Positions 53,023 to 62,230 of a stretch of DNA of 64,000 nucleotides are shown here, in pieces. The DNA is from Dyadobacter sp. CY326 (GTDB lineage: Bacteria > Bacteroidota > Bacteroidia > Cytophagales > Spirosomataceae): positions 272,706 through 336,705 of the forward strand of contig NZ_JAJUXI010000009.1 of NCBI RefSeq assembly GCF_021390515.1, written 5' to 3'. The notes under the pieces were generated by a model that was not told where the DNA came from, ran no database searches, and saw nothing but the letters and a program-made list of their open reading frames with translations. Each line of letters opens with the position of its first letter. The stretch's first letter is position 1. The translations under genes and the position numbers were made by a program.

Positions 53023-53112
53023 GTCTTCAAGACTTACCAAGTCTATCTCAAACCAAAGGACGCAGTCTAATAGCGACCAGACTTGGAAAGTCTTTTTAGA
53101 CTTTCCAAGTCT
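53012..53112. repeat. Two adjacent perfect palindromes of the AGACTTGG family
   Basis: Palindrome A: 16-bp arms 53012-53027 and 53029-53044. Palindrome B: 15-bp arms 53079-53093 and 53098-53112. Both begin GACCAGACTTGG and differ at a few positions; A overlaps the dehydrogenase stop. They resemble the palindrome at 26413-26445. A dispersed palindromic element is likely; an mRNA-stabilising hairpin between operon genes is also possible. Confidence 0.8.
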
Positions 53113-53127
53113 CTTCAACCAAACCCA

Positions 53128-54129
53128 ATGAGAAAAACGTTTTTCTGCATCGACGCGCACACTTGCGGGAATCCCGTTCGTGTGGTGGCCGGTGGCGGCC
53201 CGCTTTTGCAGGGCAATAGCATGATGGAGCGCAGGCTTCACTTTTTGAAAGAATTTGACTGGATCAGAAAGGGATTAATGTTCGAGCCGCGCGGGCACGA
53301 CATGATGAGCGGAAGCATTTTGTATCCGCCCGTCGATCCCGCAAACGACATTGGCGTGCTCTACATTGAAACCAGCGGCTGCCTTCCGATGTGCGGGCAC
53401 GGAACCATTGGAACTGTCACCATTGCGATCCAGGAAGGTTTGGTAACACCAAAAGTACCCGGCAAGCTGCGTCTTGAGACGCCTGCCGGTTTGGTTTTGG
53501 TCGAATATGTGCAGGAAGGTAAAAGGGTGAAATCTGTTAAATTGATCAATATTAAATCATTTTTAGCAGCTGAAAACCTGGAAGTGGAATGTCCTGAACT
53601 GGGCACATTGAAAGTGGATGTTTCTTACGGCGGCAACTTTTACGCCATTGTTGATCCGCAGGAAAATTTCGAAGGAATCGAACATTACACCGCGGATCAG
53701 CTTATCAGTTGGAGCCGCGTTTGCCGTCAGCGGATGAATGAAAAATACAAATTCGTCCATCCCGAAAACGAGCATATCAACGGGTTAAGCCATTTCTTAT
53801 GGGCCGGAGCTGTTTTGGACGAGACTTCGACTGCCCGTAATGCGGTTTTCTATGGCGATAAAGCCATTGACAGATCGCCCTGCGGAACCGGAACTTCGGC
53901 TCGGATGGCGCAATGGCACGCGAAAGGAAAGCTGAAAAAAGGTGATAAATTCATTCACGAAAGCATTATCGGTTCTAAATTCACCGGAACCGTTGAGGAC
54001 GAAGTGACGATAAGAGACAAGCCGGCCATCATTCCAGGCATCGAAGGCTGGGCGGTGGTGACGGGTTACAATACAATTATTATCGACGACGAGGAAGATC
54101 CATACGCATTTGGATTTCAGGTGATTTAG
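53128..54129 (+). CDS. 4-hydroxyproline 2-epimerase
   Basis: 333 residues from ATG 53128 (upstream in-frame ATG 53083 lies in the palindrome). Proline racemase fold with both catalytic Cys: Cys89 in MCGHGTIG and Cys252 in SPCGTGTSARMA. The two-Cys form is a racemase/epimerase; the dehydratase subgroup has Thr for one Cys. It interconverts trans-4-hydroxy-L-proline and cis-4-hydroxy-D-proline, the first catabolic step. The context (D-hydroxyproline oxidase next, deaminase and dehydrogenase before) supports the hydroxyproline role. Confidence 0.92.
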   Translation: MRKTFFCIDAHTCGNPVRVVAGGGPLLQGNSMMERRLHFLKEFDWIRKGLMFEPRGHDMMSGSILYPPVDPANDIGVLYIETSGCLPMCGHGTIGTVTIAIQEGLVTPKVPGKLRLETPAGLVLVEYVQEGKRVKSVKLINIKSFLAAENLEVECPELGTLKVDVSYGGNFYAIVDPQENFEGIEHYTADQLISWSRVCRQRMNEKYKFVHPENEHINGLSHFLWAGAVLDETSTARNAVFYGDKAIDRSPCGTGTSARMAQWHAKGKLKKGDKFIHESIIGSKFTGTVEDEVTIRDKPAIIPGIEGWAVVTGYNTIIIDDEEDPYAFGFQVI

Positions 54130-54145
54130 GGAGTTTTTACAAAAT

Positions 54146-55408
54146 ATGAACGTGACGAACAAGGGAAAAGCCACCATCATAGGCGGCGGGATTATGGGGT
54201 TGACATCGGCTTATTATTTGCTTAAGAGCGGATGGCAAGTGACGTTGATTGATAAAGGCGATTTGTCGGACAATTGCTCGCAGGGCAATGCTGGAATGAT
54301 CGTTCCAAGTCATTTTATTCCGCTGGCGGCTCCCGGCATGATTTCCAAAGGCATCAAATGGATGTTCGACAGCCGAAGTCCTTTTTATGTAAAACCTTCG
54401 CTGGACTGGGGACTGGTTTCCTGGGGTTTAAAATTCATGAAAAGCGCCACGCCCGCGAATGTGGAACGTGCAGCGCCTTATCTCCGTGATTATCATTTGC
54501 TTAGCAAGCAACTTTATGAGGATCTGGCCAAAGAAGAAGGTTTCGATTTTGGTCTGGAAGAAAAAGGCATTCTCATGCTTTACAAAACGGAGAAAGCCGG
54601 AGAAGAAGAAATTCACGTTGCCAAAGACGGTCAGAAACTGGGTCTGGACATTGAAATGCTTACCAAGGAACAAGTCCAGGCCATTGAACCAAACATTAAG
54701 CTGGACGTCATAGGCGCAGTGCATTATCATTGCGACGCCCATTTGTATCCAACTGCATTGTTTACGCAACTTTTGAAATACATTAAATCAAAAGGCGCAG
54801 AACTGATTTTGAATGCGAAAGTGAAAGGTTTTGATATTAAAAATGGTGAAATAAAAGGCGTTCAAACTGAAAGCAAAACCATTGAGGGCGACCTCGTCAT
54901 CATGACTGGCGGAACCTGGCTTCCCGAGCTTTCCAAGCTGGCCGGATTATCCATTCCTGTCATGCCCGGAAAAGGTTACTCATTCATGGAGCCTAATTCA
55001 GAGCACAAAATCGAGCATCCCGCATTGCTAATCGAAGCCCGCGTTGCAGTTACGCCGATGAACGGAAAAGTCCGATTCGGCGGCACGATGGAGCTAGCAG
55101 CTGTGAACGACAACATTAATATGAACCGCGTGGAAGGCATTGTGAACTCCATCCCGCAATATTATCCCGAACTGAATGTAGCGGTTCCGGCCAAAGATCG
55201 CATCTGGTATGGTTTCAGGCCGTGCTCGCCGGATGGCTTGCCTTATCTGGGTTACAGCAAAAAACTGAAAAATCTGATCGTTGCAGGTGGCCACGGCATG
55301 ATGGGCATCAGCCTCGGACCTGCCACGGGCAAGATGGTGGCGGAGCTGGCCAACGAGTCTGTATTGTCGGCGGACATCAAACTTTACAATCTCGAAAGAT
55401 ATAATTAA
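54146..55408 (+). CDS. FAD-dependent D-hydroxyproline dehydrogenase/oxidase (predicted)
   Basis: 420 residues, DAO fold. N-terminal FAD motif IIGGGIMGLTSAYYLLKSG and C-terminal GHGMMGISLGPATGKMV. Related to DadA and LhpB. Predicted to oxidise cis-4-hydroxy-D-proline to 1-pyrroline-4-hydroxy-2-carboxylate, the product handed to the DapA-like deaminase at 50515. Starts 16 bp after the epimerase gene; terminator at 55407-55430. Confidence 0.9.
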   Translation: MNVTNKGKATIIGGGIMGLTSAYYLLKSGWQVTLIDKGDLSDNCSQGNAGMIVPSHFIPLAAPGMISKGIKWMFDSRSPFYVKPSLDWGLVSWGLKFMKSATPANVERAAPYLRDYHLLSKQLYEDLAKEEGFDFGLEEKGILMLYKTEKAGEEEIHVAKDGQKLGLDIEMLTKEQVQAIEPNIKLDVIGAVHYHCDAHLYPTALFTQLLKYIKSKGAELILNAKVKGFDIKNGEIKGVQTESKTIEGDLVIMTGGTWLPELSKLAGLSIPVMPGKGYSFMEPNSEHKIEHPALLIEARVAVTPMNGKVRFGGTMELAAVNDNINMNRVEGIVNSIPQYYPELNVAVPAKDRIWYGFRPCSPDGLPYLGYSKKLKNLIVAGGHGMMGISLGPATGKMVAELANESVLSADIKLYNLERYN

Positions 55409-55430
55409 CCCGGAATGATCCGGGTTTTTT
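55407..55430 (+). terminator. Intrinsic terminator of the hydroxyproline operon
   Basis: Perfect AACCCGGA/TCCGGGTT arms (55407-55414 and 55419-55426), then TTTTTT. Confidence 0.9.
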
Positions 55431-55466
55431 ATTTGAATAGCTTTTCTAAACCTTAATCAGACCTGG

Positions 55467-57254
55467 ATGAACCACTTCAACCACCGCTTTTTCTTGTGCC
55501 TTACTTTTCTGATAAGCACAGCCTTTTTTCTTCCGAAAGTTTTTGCCCAAAACAAATTCAACCTCTACGAACAAACCAGCGAAACAGCCGGACTGATCAT
55601 TCAATATGGTCAGGACACGCGTGCGATCCGCTCGTTTTATTCGCCTATGGAACGTGGAAGAGGCGGTTTTGGATCGCCCAGCAGCGTTCTCAATTCTCCC
55701 GAACAGCGCAAGCGACTGCGGGAAGTGGATCAAAATTATCTGGATAAACTGGCAAAGCTGGATTTTGACGCCATGAGCATTTATGGAAAAGTGGATTATA
55801 TTTTGCTCAAAAGAAGCATTGAGGACGATTTATTAACATTGACTAAAGAAGAAAAAGAATACAATGCTGTAAAGGCACATTTCCCTTTCGCCGACAAAAT
55901 ATATGCCCTGGAAAAAGGCCGCCGCCGCGGTGCAACGGTTGACGGACAAGCAGTTGCGGGACAATTGAATGATATTCTGAAAGAAGTAAAAACGGCCTCG
56001 GACGCATTTAAAAAAACAGAAAGCATTGAAATGCCGCTCGCAGAACGCGGCGAAGAGGCAGTAAGCGGCTTAAAGTCAAGACTGCAAAGCACTTATGAAT
56101 TTTACAAAGGCTATGATCCGCAATTCTCCTGGTGGGTTCCCGAGCCTTACGAAGCATTGGACAGCGCTTTGAACACTTATGCCAAAACCATCGAAAGCAA
56201 AGGCAAGCTCACAACAACCCAAAAAGACGATGACAGCGGAATCAAAGGCGTTCCCATCGGCCGGGATGAGCTGATCAGGCAGCTGGACGCAGAAATGATC
56301 AGTTATACGCCGGATGAACTGATTGATTTGGCCAACAAAGAATTTGCGTGGTGCGATAAGGAATTGCTGAAAGCTTCGCAGGAAATGGGCTTTGGAAATG
56401 ATTGGCAAAAGGCGCAGGAAAAGGTTAAAAACAGTTATGTAAAAGCAGGAACCCAGCCCGAACTGATCCTGAAACTTTACGATGACGCCAAGAATTTTAT
56501 CACCGCCAACAACCTGATCGATTATCCCGAAATCGCCGACGAAACCTGGGGAATGCAAATGATGACGCCTGAACGCCAGCTCATTAATCCATTCTTCCTC
56601 GGCGGCCGCGACATTATCATTTCTTACCCGACCAACACCATGCAACATGAGGATAAGCTCATGAGCATGCGCGGCAACAATCCCTATTTTTCGAGAGCGA
56701 CCGTGCATCACGAGCTTGTGCCGGGCCATCATTTGCAATATTATATGAACAGCCGTTACAAGGCTTACCGGAGCGAATTCAGAACGCCGTTTTGGACGGA
56801 AGGCTGGTCGCTTTACTGGGAATTGCTGCTGTATGACAAAGGTTTTGCCAAAACACCCGAGGAGCGGATCGGCATGTTGTTCTGGCGGATGCACCGTTGC
56901 GCGCGGATCATTTTTTCGCTCAATTATCATTTAGGTAAATGGGTCCCGCAGCAATGCATTGATTTTCTGGTGGATAGGGTCGGTCATGAACGGGCAAATG
57001 CAGAAGGCGAAGTGCGCCGCTCGTTTGAAGGCAGTTATAGTCCGCTTTACCAGGTGGCTTATCTCATCGGCGGCTTGCAGATCCTGAGCCTGAAAAATGA
57101 ACTGGTGGACAGCGGAAAAATGACATACAAAACTTTTCACGATGCCATCATGAAGGAAAATAATATGCCCATCGAAATGGTAAGGGCCACATTGATCAAT
57201 CAGCCAGTAACGCGCGATTTTAAAACAAAGTGGAAATTTTATAGTTTCAAATAA
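55467..57254 (+). CDS. DUF885 family zinc peptidase-like protein
   Basis: 595 residues with a signal peptide (ends FAQN). All-helical DUF885 fold with the metal motif HHELVPGHHLQYY and downstream Glu in FWTEGWSLYWE. Members include carboxypeptidase- and dipeptidase-like enzymes, often acting on proline-rich or small peptides, so periplasmic peptide hydrolysis fits the hydroxyproline neighbourhood. Starts 59 bp after the FAD enzyme stop and 37 bp after a terminator, so it probably has its own promoter. Confidence 0.9.
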   Translation: MNHFNHRFFLCLTFLISTAFFLPKVFAQNKFNLYEQTSETAGLIIQYGQDTRAIRSFYSPMERGRGGFGSPSSVLNSPEQRKRLREVDQNYLDKLAKLDFDAMSIYGKVDYILLKRSIEDDLLTLTKEEKEYNAVKAHFPFADKIYALEKGRRRGATVDGQAVAGQLNDILKEVKTASDAFKKTESIEMPLAERGEEAVSGLKSRLQSTYEFYKGYDPQFSWWVPEPYEALDSALNTYAKTIESKGKLTTTQKDDDSGIKGVPIGRDELIRQLDAEMISYTPDELIDLANKEFAWCDKELLKASQEMGFGNDWQKAQEKVKNSYVKAGTQPELILKLYDDAKNFITANNLIDYPEIADETWGMQMMTPERQLINPFFLGGRDIIISYPTNTMQHEDKLMSMRGNNPYFSRATVHHELVPGHHLQYYMNSRYKAYRSEFRTPFWTEGWSLYWELLLYDKGFAKTPEERIGMLFWRMHRCARIIFSLNYHLGKWVPQQCIDFLVDRVGHERANAEGEVRRSFEGSYSPLYQVAYLIGGLQILSLKNELVDSGKMTYKTFHDAIMKENNMPIEMVRATLINQPVTRDFKTKWKFYSFK

Positions 57255-57306
57255 AAGTGTACTTTAAGAGTCGAAACTTCTGACAAGTTTAAACCTAACC
57301 CTTTAT

Positions 57307-58734
57307 ATGTCTGTAGAAACTGTCCCGGAAAAAACCGCATTTAAACCCACATTAGGTCTCGTAGACGCAACCATGCTCGTTGCCGGCAGTATGATCGGAT
57401 CGGGCATTTTCATTGTAAGCGCGGACATTACGCGCAATACCGGAAGCGTAGGCTGGCTCATGTTCGTTTGGTTAATCACCGGTTTTATGACGCTCACGGC
57501 CGCATTGAGTTACGGCGAGCTAAGCGCCATGTTTCCCAAAGCCGGCGGCCAGTATATTTATCTCAAAGAAGCCTACAATCCGCTGATGGGTTTTCTCTAC
57601 GGATGGAGCTTTTTTACCGTAATTCAAACCGCCACCATTGCAGCCGTAGCCGTGGCTTTTGCTAAATTCACAGCTTATTTATTGCCTCAATTCAGCGAAG
57701 ACATTGTCGCGCTCGATCTCGGATTTTTACAAATTACCCCCGCCCAGTTACTGTCCATTGTCGTCATTGTGCTGTTAACGTTTATCAATACACGCGGCGT
57801 CAACAGCGGCAAAATTATCCAAACAACATTCACGCTGACCAAGTTATTGAGCTTACTCGGCTTGATTGTTTTCGGTCTAATTTTCATGAAACCGGAGATC
57901 TGGGCTGCCAACTGGGACTCGGCAACCATGTGGGATATGCACAAGCTGAATGTCGACGGCAGCATTGCCTCTTACACCACAATCGCCGCTTTTGGAGCTA
58001 TCGCCGCATCCATGGTTGGCTCGATTTTCAGCAGCGATTCCTGGAATAATGTAACTTTCATTGCAGGAGAAATCAAGAATCCGCAGCGTAACATTGGGCT
58101 GAGTCTTGCGCTGGGAACCATCATTGTGACGGTGATTTATTTGTTGACCAATGTTATGTACACTGGCGTTTTGTCTTTGCAGGAAATTGCCGCTGCTGAT
58201 AAAGACCGCGTAGCCGTAAGCGCTTCCCACGTCATTTTCGGCACTTCCGGAACAATCATAATCGCGGTTATGATCATGATTTCAACATTCGGCTGTAACA
58301 ACGGCTTGATCATGTCAGGCGCGCGGGTTTACTATTCAATGGCCAAGGACGGTTTGTTTTTCAGCAAAGTAGGACAGCTAAATAAGAACTCTGTTCCTGA
58401 ATTCGGTCTTTGGATTCAATGTGTCATTGCATCGCTCTGGGCACTGAGCGGGAAATATGGTAACCTGCTGGATATGATCTCGTTTGTGGTGGTTGTGTTT
58501 TACATGCTGACGATTGTTGGGATTTTTATTCTTAGGAAAAAAAGGCCGGATATTGATAGACCTTACAAAGCTTTTGGCTATCCCTTTTTGCCAATTATCT
58601 ACATTATAATGGGCATTGCATTCTGTGTTTTGCTGATTATTTATAAGCCGGAGTATACATGGCCTGGATTGATTATAGTGCTGCTGGGGATTCCTGTTTA
58701 TTACATGGTTGCTAAGAAAGAAATTAAAGCATAA
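57307..58734 (+). CDS. APC family amino acid permease
   Basis: 475 residues, 12 predicted helices. Family motif at TM1 MLVAGSMIGSGIFIV, then the PxxGGxYxxL-type FPKAGGQYIYLKEAYNP. Amino acid transporter of the LAT/APC branch; its place after hydroxyproline and peptidase genes points to uptake of amino acids such as (hydroxy)proline released outside the cytoplasmic membrane. No specific substrate residue was read. Confidence 0.9.
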   Translation: MSVETVPEKTAFKPTLGLVDATMLVAGSMIGSGIFIVSADITRNTGSVGWLMFVWLITGFMTLTAALSYGELSAMFPKAGGQYIYLKEAYNPLMGFLYGWSFFTVIQTATIAAVAVAFAKFTAYLLPQFSEDIVALDLGFLQITPAQLLSIVVIVLLTFINTRGVNSGKIIQTTFTLTKLLSLLGLIVFGLIFMKPEIWAANWDSATMWDMHKLNVDGSIASYTTIAAFGAIAASMVGSIFSSDSWNNVTFIAGEIKNPQRNIGLSLALGTIIVTVIYLLTNVMYTGVLSLQEIAAADKDRVAVSASHVIFGTSGTIIIAVMIMISTFGCNNGLIMSGARVYYSMAKDGLFFSKVGQLNKNSVPEFGLWIQCVIASLWALSGKYGNLLDMISFVVVVFYMLTIVGIFILRKKRPDIDRPYKAFGYPFLPIIYIIMGIAFCVLLIIYKPEYTWPGLIIVLLGIPVYYMVAKKEIKA

Positions 58735-58761
58735 CAATTCTTGATTTTCATCATTGCATTC

Positions 58762-59054
58762 ATTGCCGGGGGGCTTAAGCCCCCGGCAATTGTTAAAAAT
58801 AAATTGAAAAATTGAATCATAAAAACTATTTCAGCTCTCTAATCTTCTTCATTGCCGGGGGCTTAAGCCCCCGGCAATTGGAAAAAATAAATTGTAAAAT
58901 TGAATCATAAAAACTATTTCAGCTCTCTAATCTTCTTCATTGCCGGGGGCTTAAGCCCCCGGCAATTGATAAAAATAAAAAGAGAATTGAATTAAAAATC
59001 CATTTCAGCTCTCTAATCTTCTTCATTGCCGGGGGCTTAAGCCCCCGGCAATTG
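58762..59054. repeat. Four-copy tandem array of a GC-rich palindrome, ~88-bp unit
   Basis: ATTGCCGGGGGCTTAAGCCCCCGGCAAT-type palindromes (written here in parts: GCCGGGGGC, TTAA, GCCCCCGGC) at 58762-58792, 58851-58880, 58939-58968 and 59025-59054, spacing 89, 88 and 86 bp. The ~58 bp between them are also near-identical (TTCAGCTCTCTAATCTTCTTC precedes copies 2-4). GC-rich hairpins in an otherwise AT-rich intergenic space. The gap after the permease gene to M28 holds nothing else. Confidence 0.92.
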
Positions 59055-59101
59055 AAAAAAATGAATAAAAATTGAGAAAAGAAAAAGAAATATAAGCTCC
59101 T

Positions 59102-60652
59102 ATGAAGAAGATCTTTTATTCATTACTATTCTGTCCTGGGCTTTTGCTTGCTCAGGAAATCGACCAAGCTGCCATTGCTAAGATCCGCAAGGAAGGAATG
59201 GAAAATTCCAAAGTTGCAGAGATCGCCCATCAACTTACAGATGTTTCTGGCCCGCGACTGACCAATTCCCCCGGCTTCCAAAGAGCGGCAGAATGGTCGG
59301 TAAGTGAGCTGAAAAAGTGGGGTTTGCAAAATTCGCGCATTGAAGATTGGGGTGAATTTGGAAAAGGCTGGCAGGTTGAAAAAAGCTATCTGGCAATGAC
59401 CAAACCCTACTATATGCCATTTATAGCCATTCCAAAAGCCTGGACTTCCGGGACAGCGGGGCCGATCAAAGGCGAAGTGGTGGTGGTGAACATTCAAAAT
59501 GAAGAAGATCTCAAAAAATATGCAGACGGAAAGTTGAGTGGAAAAATTGTTTTGGTAAAAGGCCCCGCCGACACCGACCCGACATTCAAGCCTGACGCCG
59601 TGCGTTACACCACGGAGGATCTGGACAAAATGACCAATTCGCAGCCATTTGGCCCAAGCAACTTCACACCCGAACAAGCAGAGCGTATGCGCACCATGCG
59701 CAGCTTCCGTAGCCGGGTAGACAGCACAATGAAAGCGCAGAAAGTCAGTCTGGAACTGGCAGGGAGAGCAGGAAAACACGGTACATTTTTCACCAGCAAC
59801 GGCGCATCCTACAAAGGCGACGCGCCCTTAGCCGGCCCTGCATTTGAAATGGCACCGGAACATGCAGGACTGGTGGCAAGACTTGTCGAAAGTGGCATTC
59901 CCGTAACGTTAGAAGCCGAATCACAAACCTCATTCTTCGACAAAAAACTTACCACAGGCAACGTAATCGCGGAAATTCCCGGCACCGACCCTAAACTGAA
60001 AGACGAAATCGTAATGTTAGGCGGCCATCTCGATTCATGGCACAGCGCAACGGGAGCGACGGACAATGCAGCCGGTTGCACCGTAATGCTGGAAGCCGTA
60101 AGAATTTTGCAAGCATCAGGTTTGAAACCAAGAAGAACCATTCGCATTGCGCTTTGGTCGGGCGAAGAGCAAGGTTTGCATGGGTCAAGGAATTACGTGA
60201 AAAACACATTTGGCGACCCGCAGACAATGAAATTAATGCCAGCCCACGAAAAATTATCGGCTTACTATAACATTGACAACGGAACAGGCCGCATCCGCGG
60301 AATCTACCTGCAAGGCAATGAAGGCCCACGCGCAATCTTCGAAAAATGGCTCGCTCCTTTCACCGACATCATTGACCACCCAACCGTCACATCCCGGAAC
60401 ACGGGCGGCACTGATCACCAAAGTTTCGACGCGCTCGGACTGCCTGGATTTCAATTCATTCAAGACGGAATTGAATACGGCTCCCGCACGCACCACACAA
60501 ATGCGGACACCTACGAACGCCTCGTTATGGATGATTTGAAGCAAATGGCCGTTGTGGTGGCAAGTTTTGTTTACAACACAGCCCAACTCGACCAGAAAAT
60601 TCCAAGAAAAGAATTGCCTAAAGCCAAGACAGCAGCAAGCGTAGGACGATAA
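59102..60652 (+). CDS. Secreted M28 family zinc peptidase with PA insertion
   Basis: 516 residues with signal peptide (ending LLAQ). PA-type insert (~110-290), then M28 domain: zinc His/Asp in GGHLDSW and SATGATDNAAGC, catalytic Glu pair in SGEEQGLHG, and further ligand in TGGTDHQSFD. Aminopeptidase or carboxypeptidase activity is expected. Follows the palindrome array; M61 gene is 15 bp downstream, so co-transcribed. Confidence 0.93.
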   Translation: MKKIFYSLLFCPGLLLAQEIDQAAIAKIRKEGMENSKVAEIAHQLTDVSGPRLTNSPGFQRAAEWSVSELKKWGLQNSRIEDWGEFGKGWQVEKSYLAMTKPYYMPFIAIPKAWTSGTAGPIKGEVVVVNIQNEEDLKKYADGKLSGKIVLVKGPADTDPTFKPDAVRYTTEDLDKMTNSQPFGPSNFTPEQAERMRTMRSFRSRVDSTMKAQKVSLELAGRAGKHGTFFTSNGASYKGDAPLAGPAFEMAPEHAGLVARLVESGIPVTLEAESQTSFFDKKLTTGNVIAEIPGTDPKLKDEIVMLGGHLDSWHSATGATDNAAGCTVMLEAVRILQASGLKPRRTIRIALWSGEEQGLHGSRNYVKNTFGDPQTMKLMPAHEKLSAYYNIDNGTGRIRGIYLQGNEGPRAIFEKWLAPFTDIIDHPTVTSRNTGGTDHQSFDALGLPGFQFIQDGIEYGSRTHHTNADTYERLVMDDLKQMAVVVASFVYNTAQLDQKIPRKELPKAKTAASVGR

Positions 60653-60667
60653 CCCCCCAATTTACTG

Positions 60668-62230
60668 ATGAAATTATTGATTTGCTATTTCTTGATAGTA
60701 AGCAGCCTCGTTTTGGCCAAAGAACCCATGAAATATGTGGTTTCTATGGAAAACCCGGCCAGCCACACCTTCCACGTTTCACTCAATTACAAATCCAGAA
60801 CGGCAGACAGTTTGGTTCTGAAAATGCCCGATTGGACGCCCGGTTACTATCAATTAATGGATTATGCCGCCAATGTAGGTAATTTCAAAGCCAAAGATCA
60901 AGCTGGAAAATCGCTCGAATGGAAACGGTCGGGCAAGACAGAATGGGTCATTTATAACAAAAGTGCGGGCAACCTCATCATTGATTATGACGTGAAAGCA
61001 ACCCGCAAATTCGTCGCCACCAGCTATCTCGACAGCGCGCACGCCTACATCACGCCTGCAAGTGTGTTCATGTATTTGGATCAAAAAATCAATGTTCCCG
61101 CAGAAATCACGATTGCTCCATACAAGGACTGGAAAAACGTCGCAACGGGGCTGGACTTCATTTCAAAGAGAAAATTCAGCTATTACGCACCAGATTTTGA
61201 TGTTTTGTACGACAGCCCGTTCCTAATCGGAAACCTGGAAGAACTTCCTCCATTCAAAGTGAAAGGCATCCCTCACCGGTTTATCGGCTACAACTTAGGG
61301 CAGTTTGATAAAATTAAATTCATGGCTGACATCAAGAAAATCGTTGAAAAAGCCTCTGCATTAATCGGCGAAATTCCTTACAAACATTACACTTTTATCG
61401 CCATCGGCCCGGGGCAAGGCGGCATCGAACATTTGAATTCCACAACCATTAGTTTCAGCGGCGAACAACTGAACTCACGCGGCTGGGAAGGTATGTTAGG
61501 CTTCATTACACATGAATATTTCCATCACTATAATGTGAAAAGAATCCGTCCAGTAGAGCTCGGCCCGTTTGATTATGAGAACGGCAGCCGCACCAACATG
61601 CTTTGGGTTTCAGAAGGCTTAACGGTTTATTATGAGCCTATTATCATGAAAGAAGCGGGCTTAATCACCACTGAAAAAATGCTGGAATCATACAGAAGCC
61701 ACATTGCCGAAGTAGAAAACAAGCCCGGCCGCCTGCACCAGTCTCTGGCTCAGGCGAGCGCCCAAACTTGGTCCGACGGCCCGTTCGGCCGAACCGGCGA
61801 AGGGGCGGATCAAACCATTTCCGTCTACCGCAAAGGCCCCATCGTCGGCCTTCTCTTCGACTTCGCCATCCGCCACGAAACCCAAAACAAAAAGTCTCTC
61901 GACGACGTTATGCGGAAACTTTACAAAGATTTCTACAAATCCAAAAAACGAGGCTTCACCGAAAACGAACTCCGCGAGACCATCGCAAAAGTAGCCGGAA
62001 AGCCATTGGATGAGCTTTTTACTTACATCTACACCACAGCCGAGCCGGATTATAAGAAATATTTTGGCTATGCCGGATTGGACATTGACACTGCACCAAA
62101 GCAAATTCCAGGAAGCGACAAGACGGAGAAGTTGTTCACCATTACGCGTATTGCTAGTCCTAGTAAGTTGCAGAGAGAGGTGTTTGAAGAGTGGAGTAGG
62201 GCAGGCAAATCGGAGGGTTTACTTCCTTAG
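60668..62230 (+). CDS. M61 glycyl aminopeptidase-family protein, short C-terminus
   Basis: 520 residues, signal peptide (MKLLICYFLIVSSLVLA). M61 catalytic domain with HEYFHHYNVKRIRP and downstream Glu in WVSEGLTVYYE. Family proteins usually end in a PDZ domain and are about 580-600 residues; here only ~45 residues follow the last conserved helical block and the end (ITRIASPSKLQREVFEEWSRAGK) is hard to align with PDZ, so it is short by ~60-80 residues. The last 12 bp overlap the convergent zinc-ribbon gene. M61 enzymes prefer Gly or Ala at P1. Confidence 0.85.
   Translation: MKLLICYFLIVSSLVLAKEPMKYVVSMENPASHTFHVSLNYKSRTADSLVLKMPDWTPGYYQLMDYAANVGNFKAKDQAGKSLEWKRSGKTEWVIYNKSAGNLIIDYDVKATRKFVATSYLDSAHAYITPASVFMYLDQKINVPAEITIAPYKDWKNVATGLDFISKRKFSYYAPDFDVLYDSPFLIGNLEELPPFKVKGIPHRFIGYNLGQFDKIKFMADIKKIVEKASALIGEIPYKHYTFIAIGPGQGGIEHLNSTTISFSGEQLNSRGWEGMLGFITHEYFHHYNVKRIRPVELGPFDYENGSRTNMLWVSEGLTVYYEPIIMKEAGLITTEKMLESYRSHIAEVENKPGRLHQSLAQASAQTWSDGPFGRTGEGADQTISVYRKGPIVGLLFDFAIRHETQNKKSLDDVMRKLYKDFYKSKKRGFTENELRETIAKVAGKPLDELFTYIYTTAEPDYKKYFGYAGLDIDTAPKQIPGSDKTEKLFTITRIASPSKLQREVFEEWSRAGKSEGLLP

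Noticed and set aside
56076..56930. 284-residue frame on the minus strand
   Set aside because: Antisense to the DUF885 gene; no motif and skewed composition.
58762..59054. CRISPR array
   Set aside because: The connecting sequences are themselves repeated, the units are near 88 bp and the palindromes are much longer than CRISPR repeats, and there is no cas gene.
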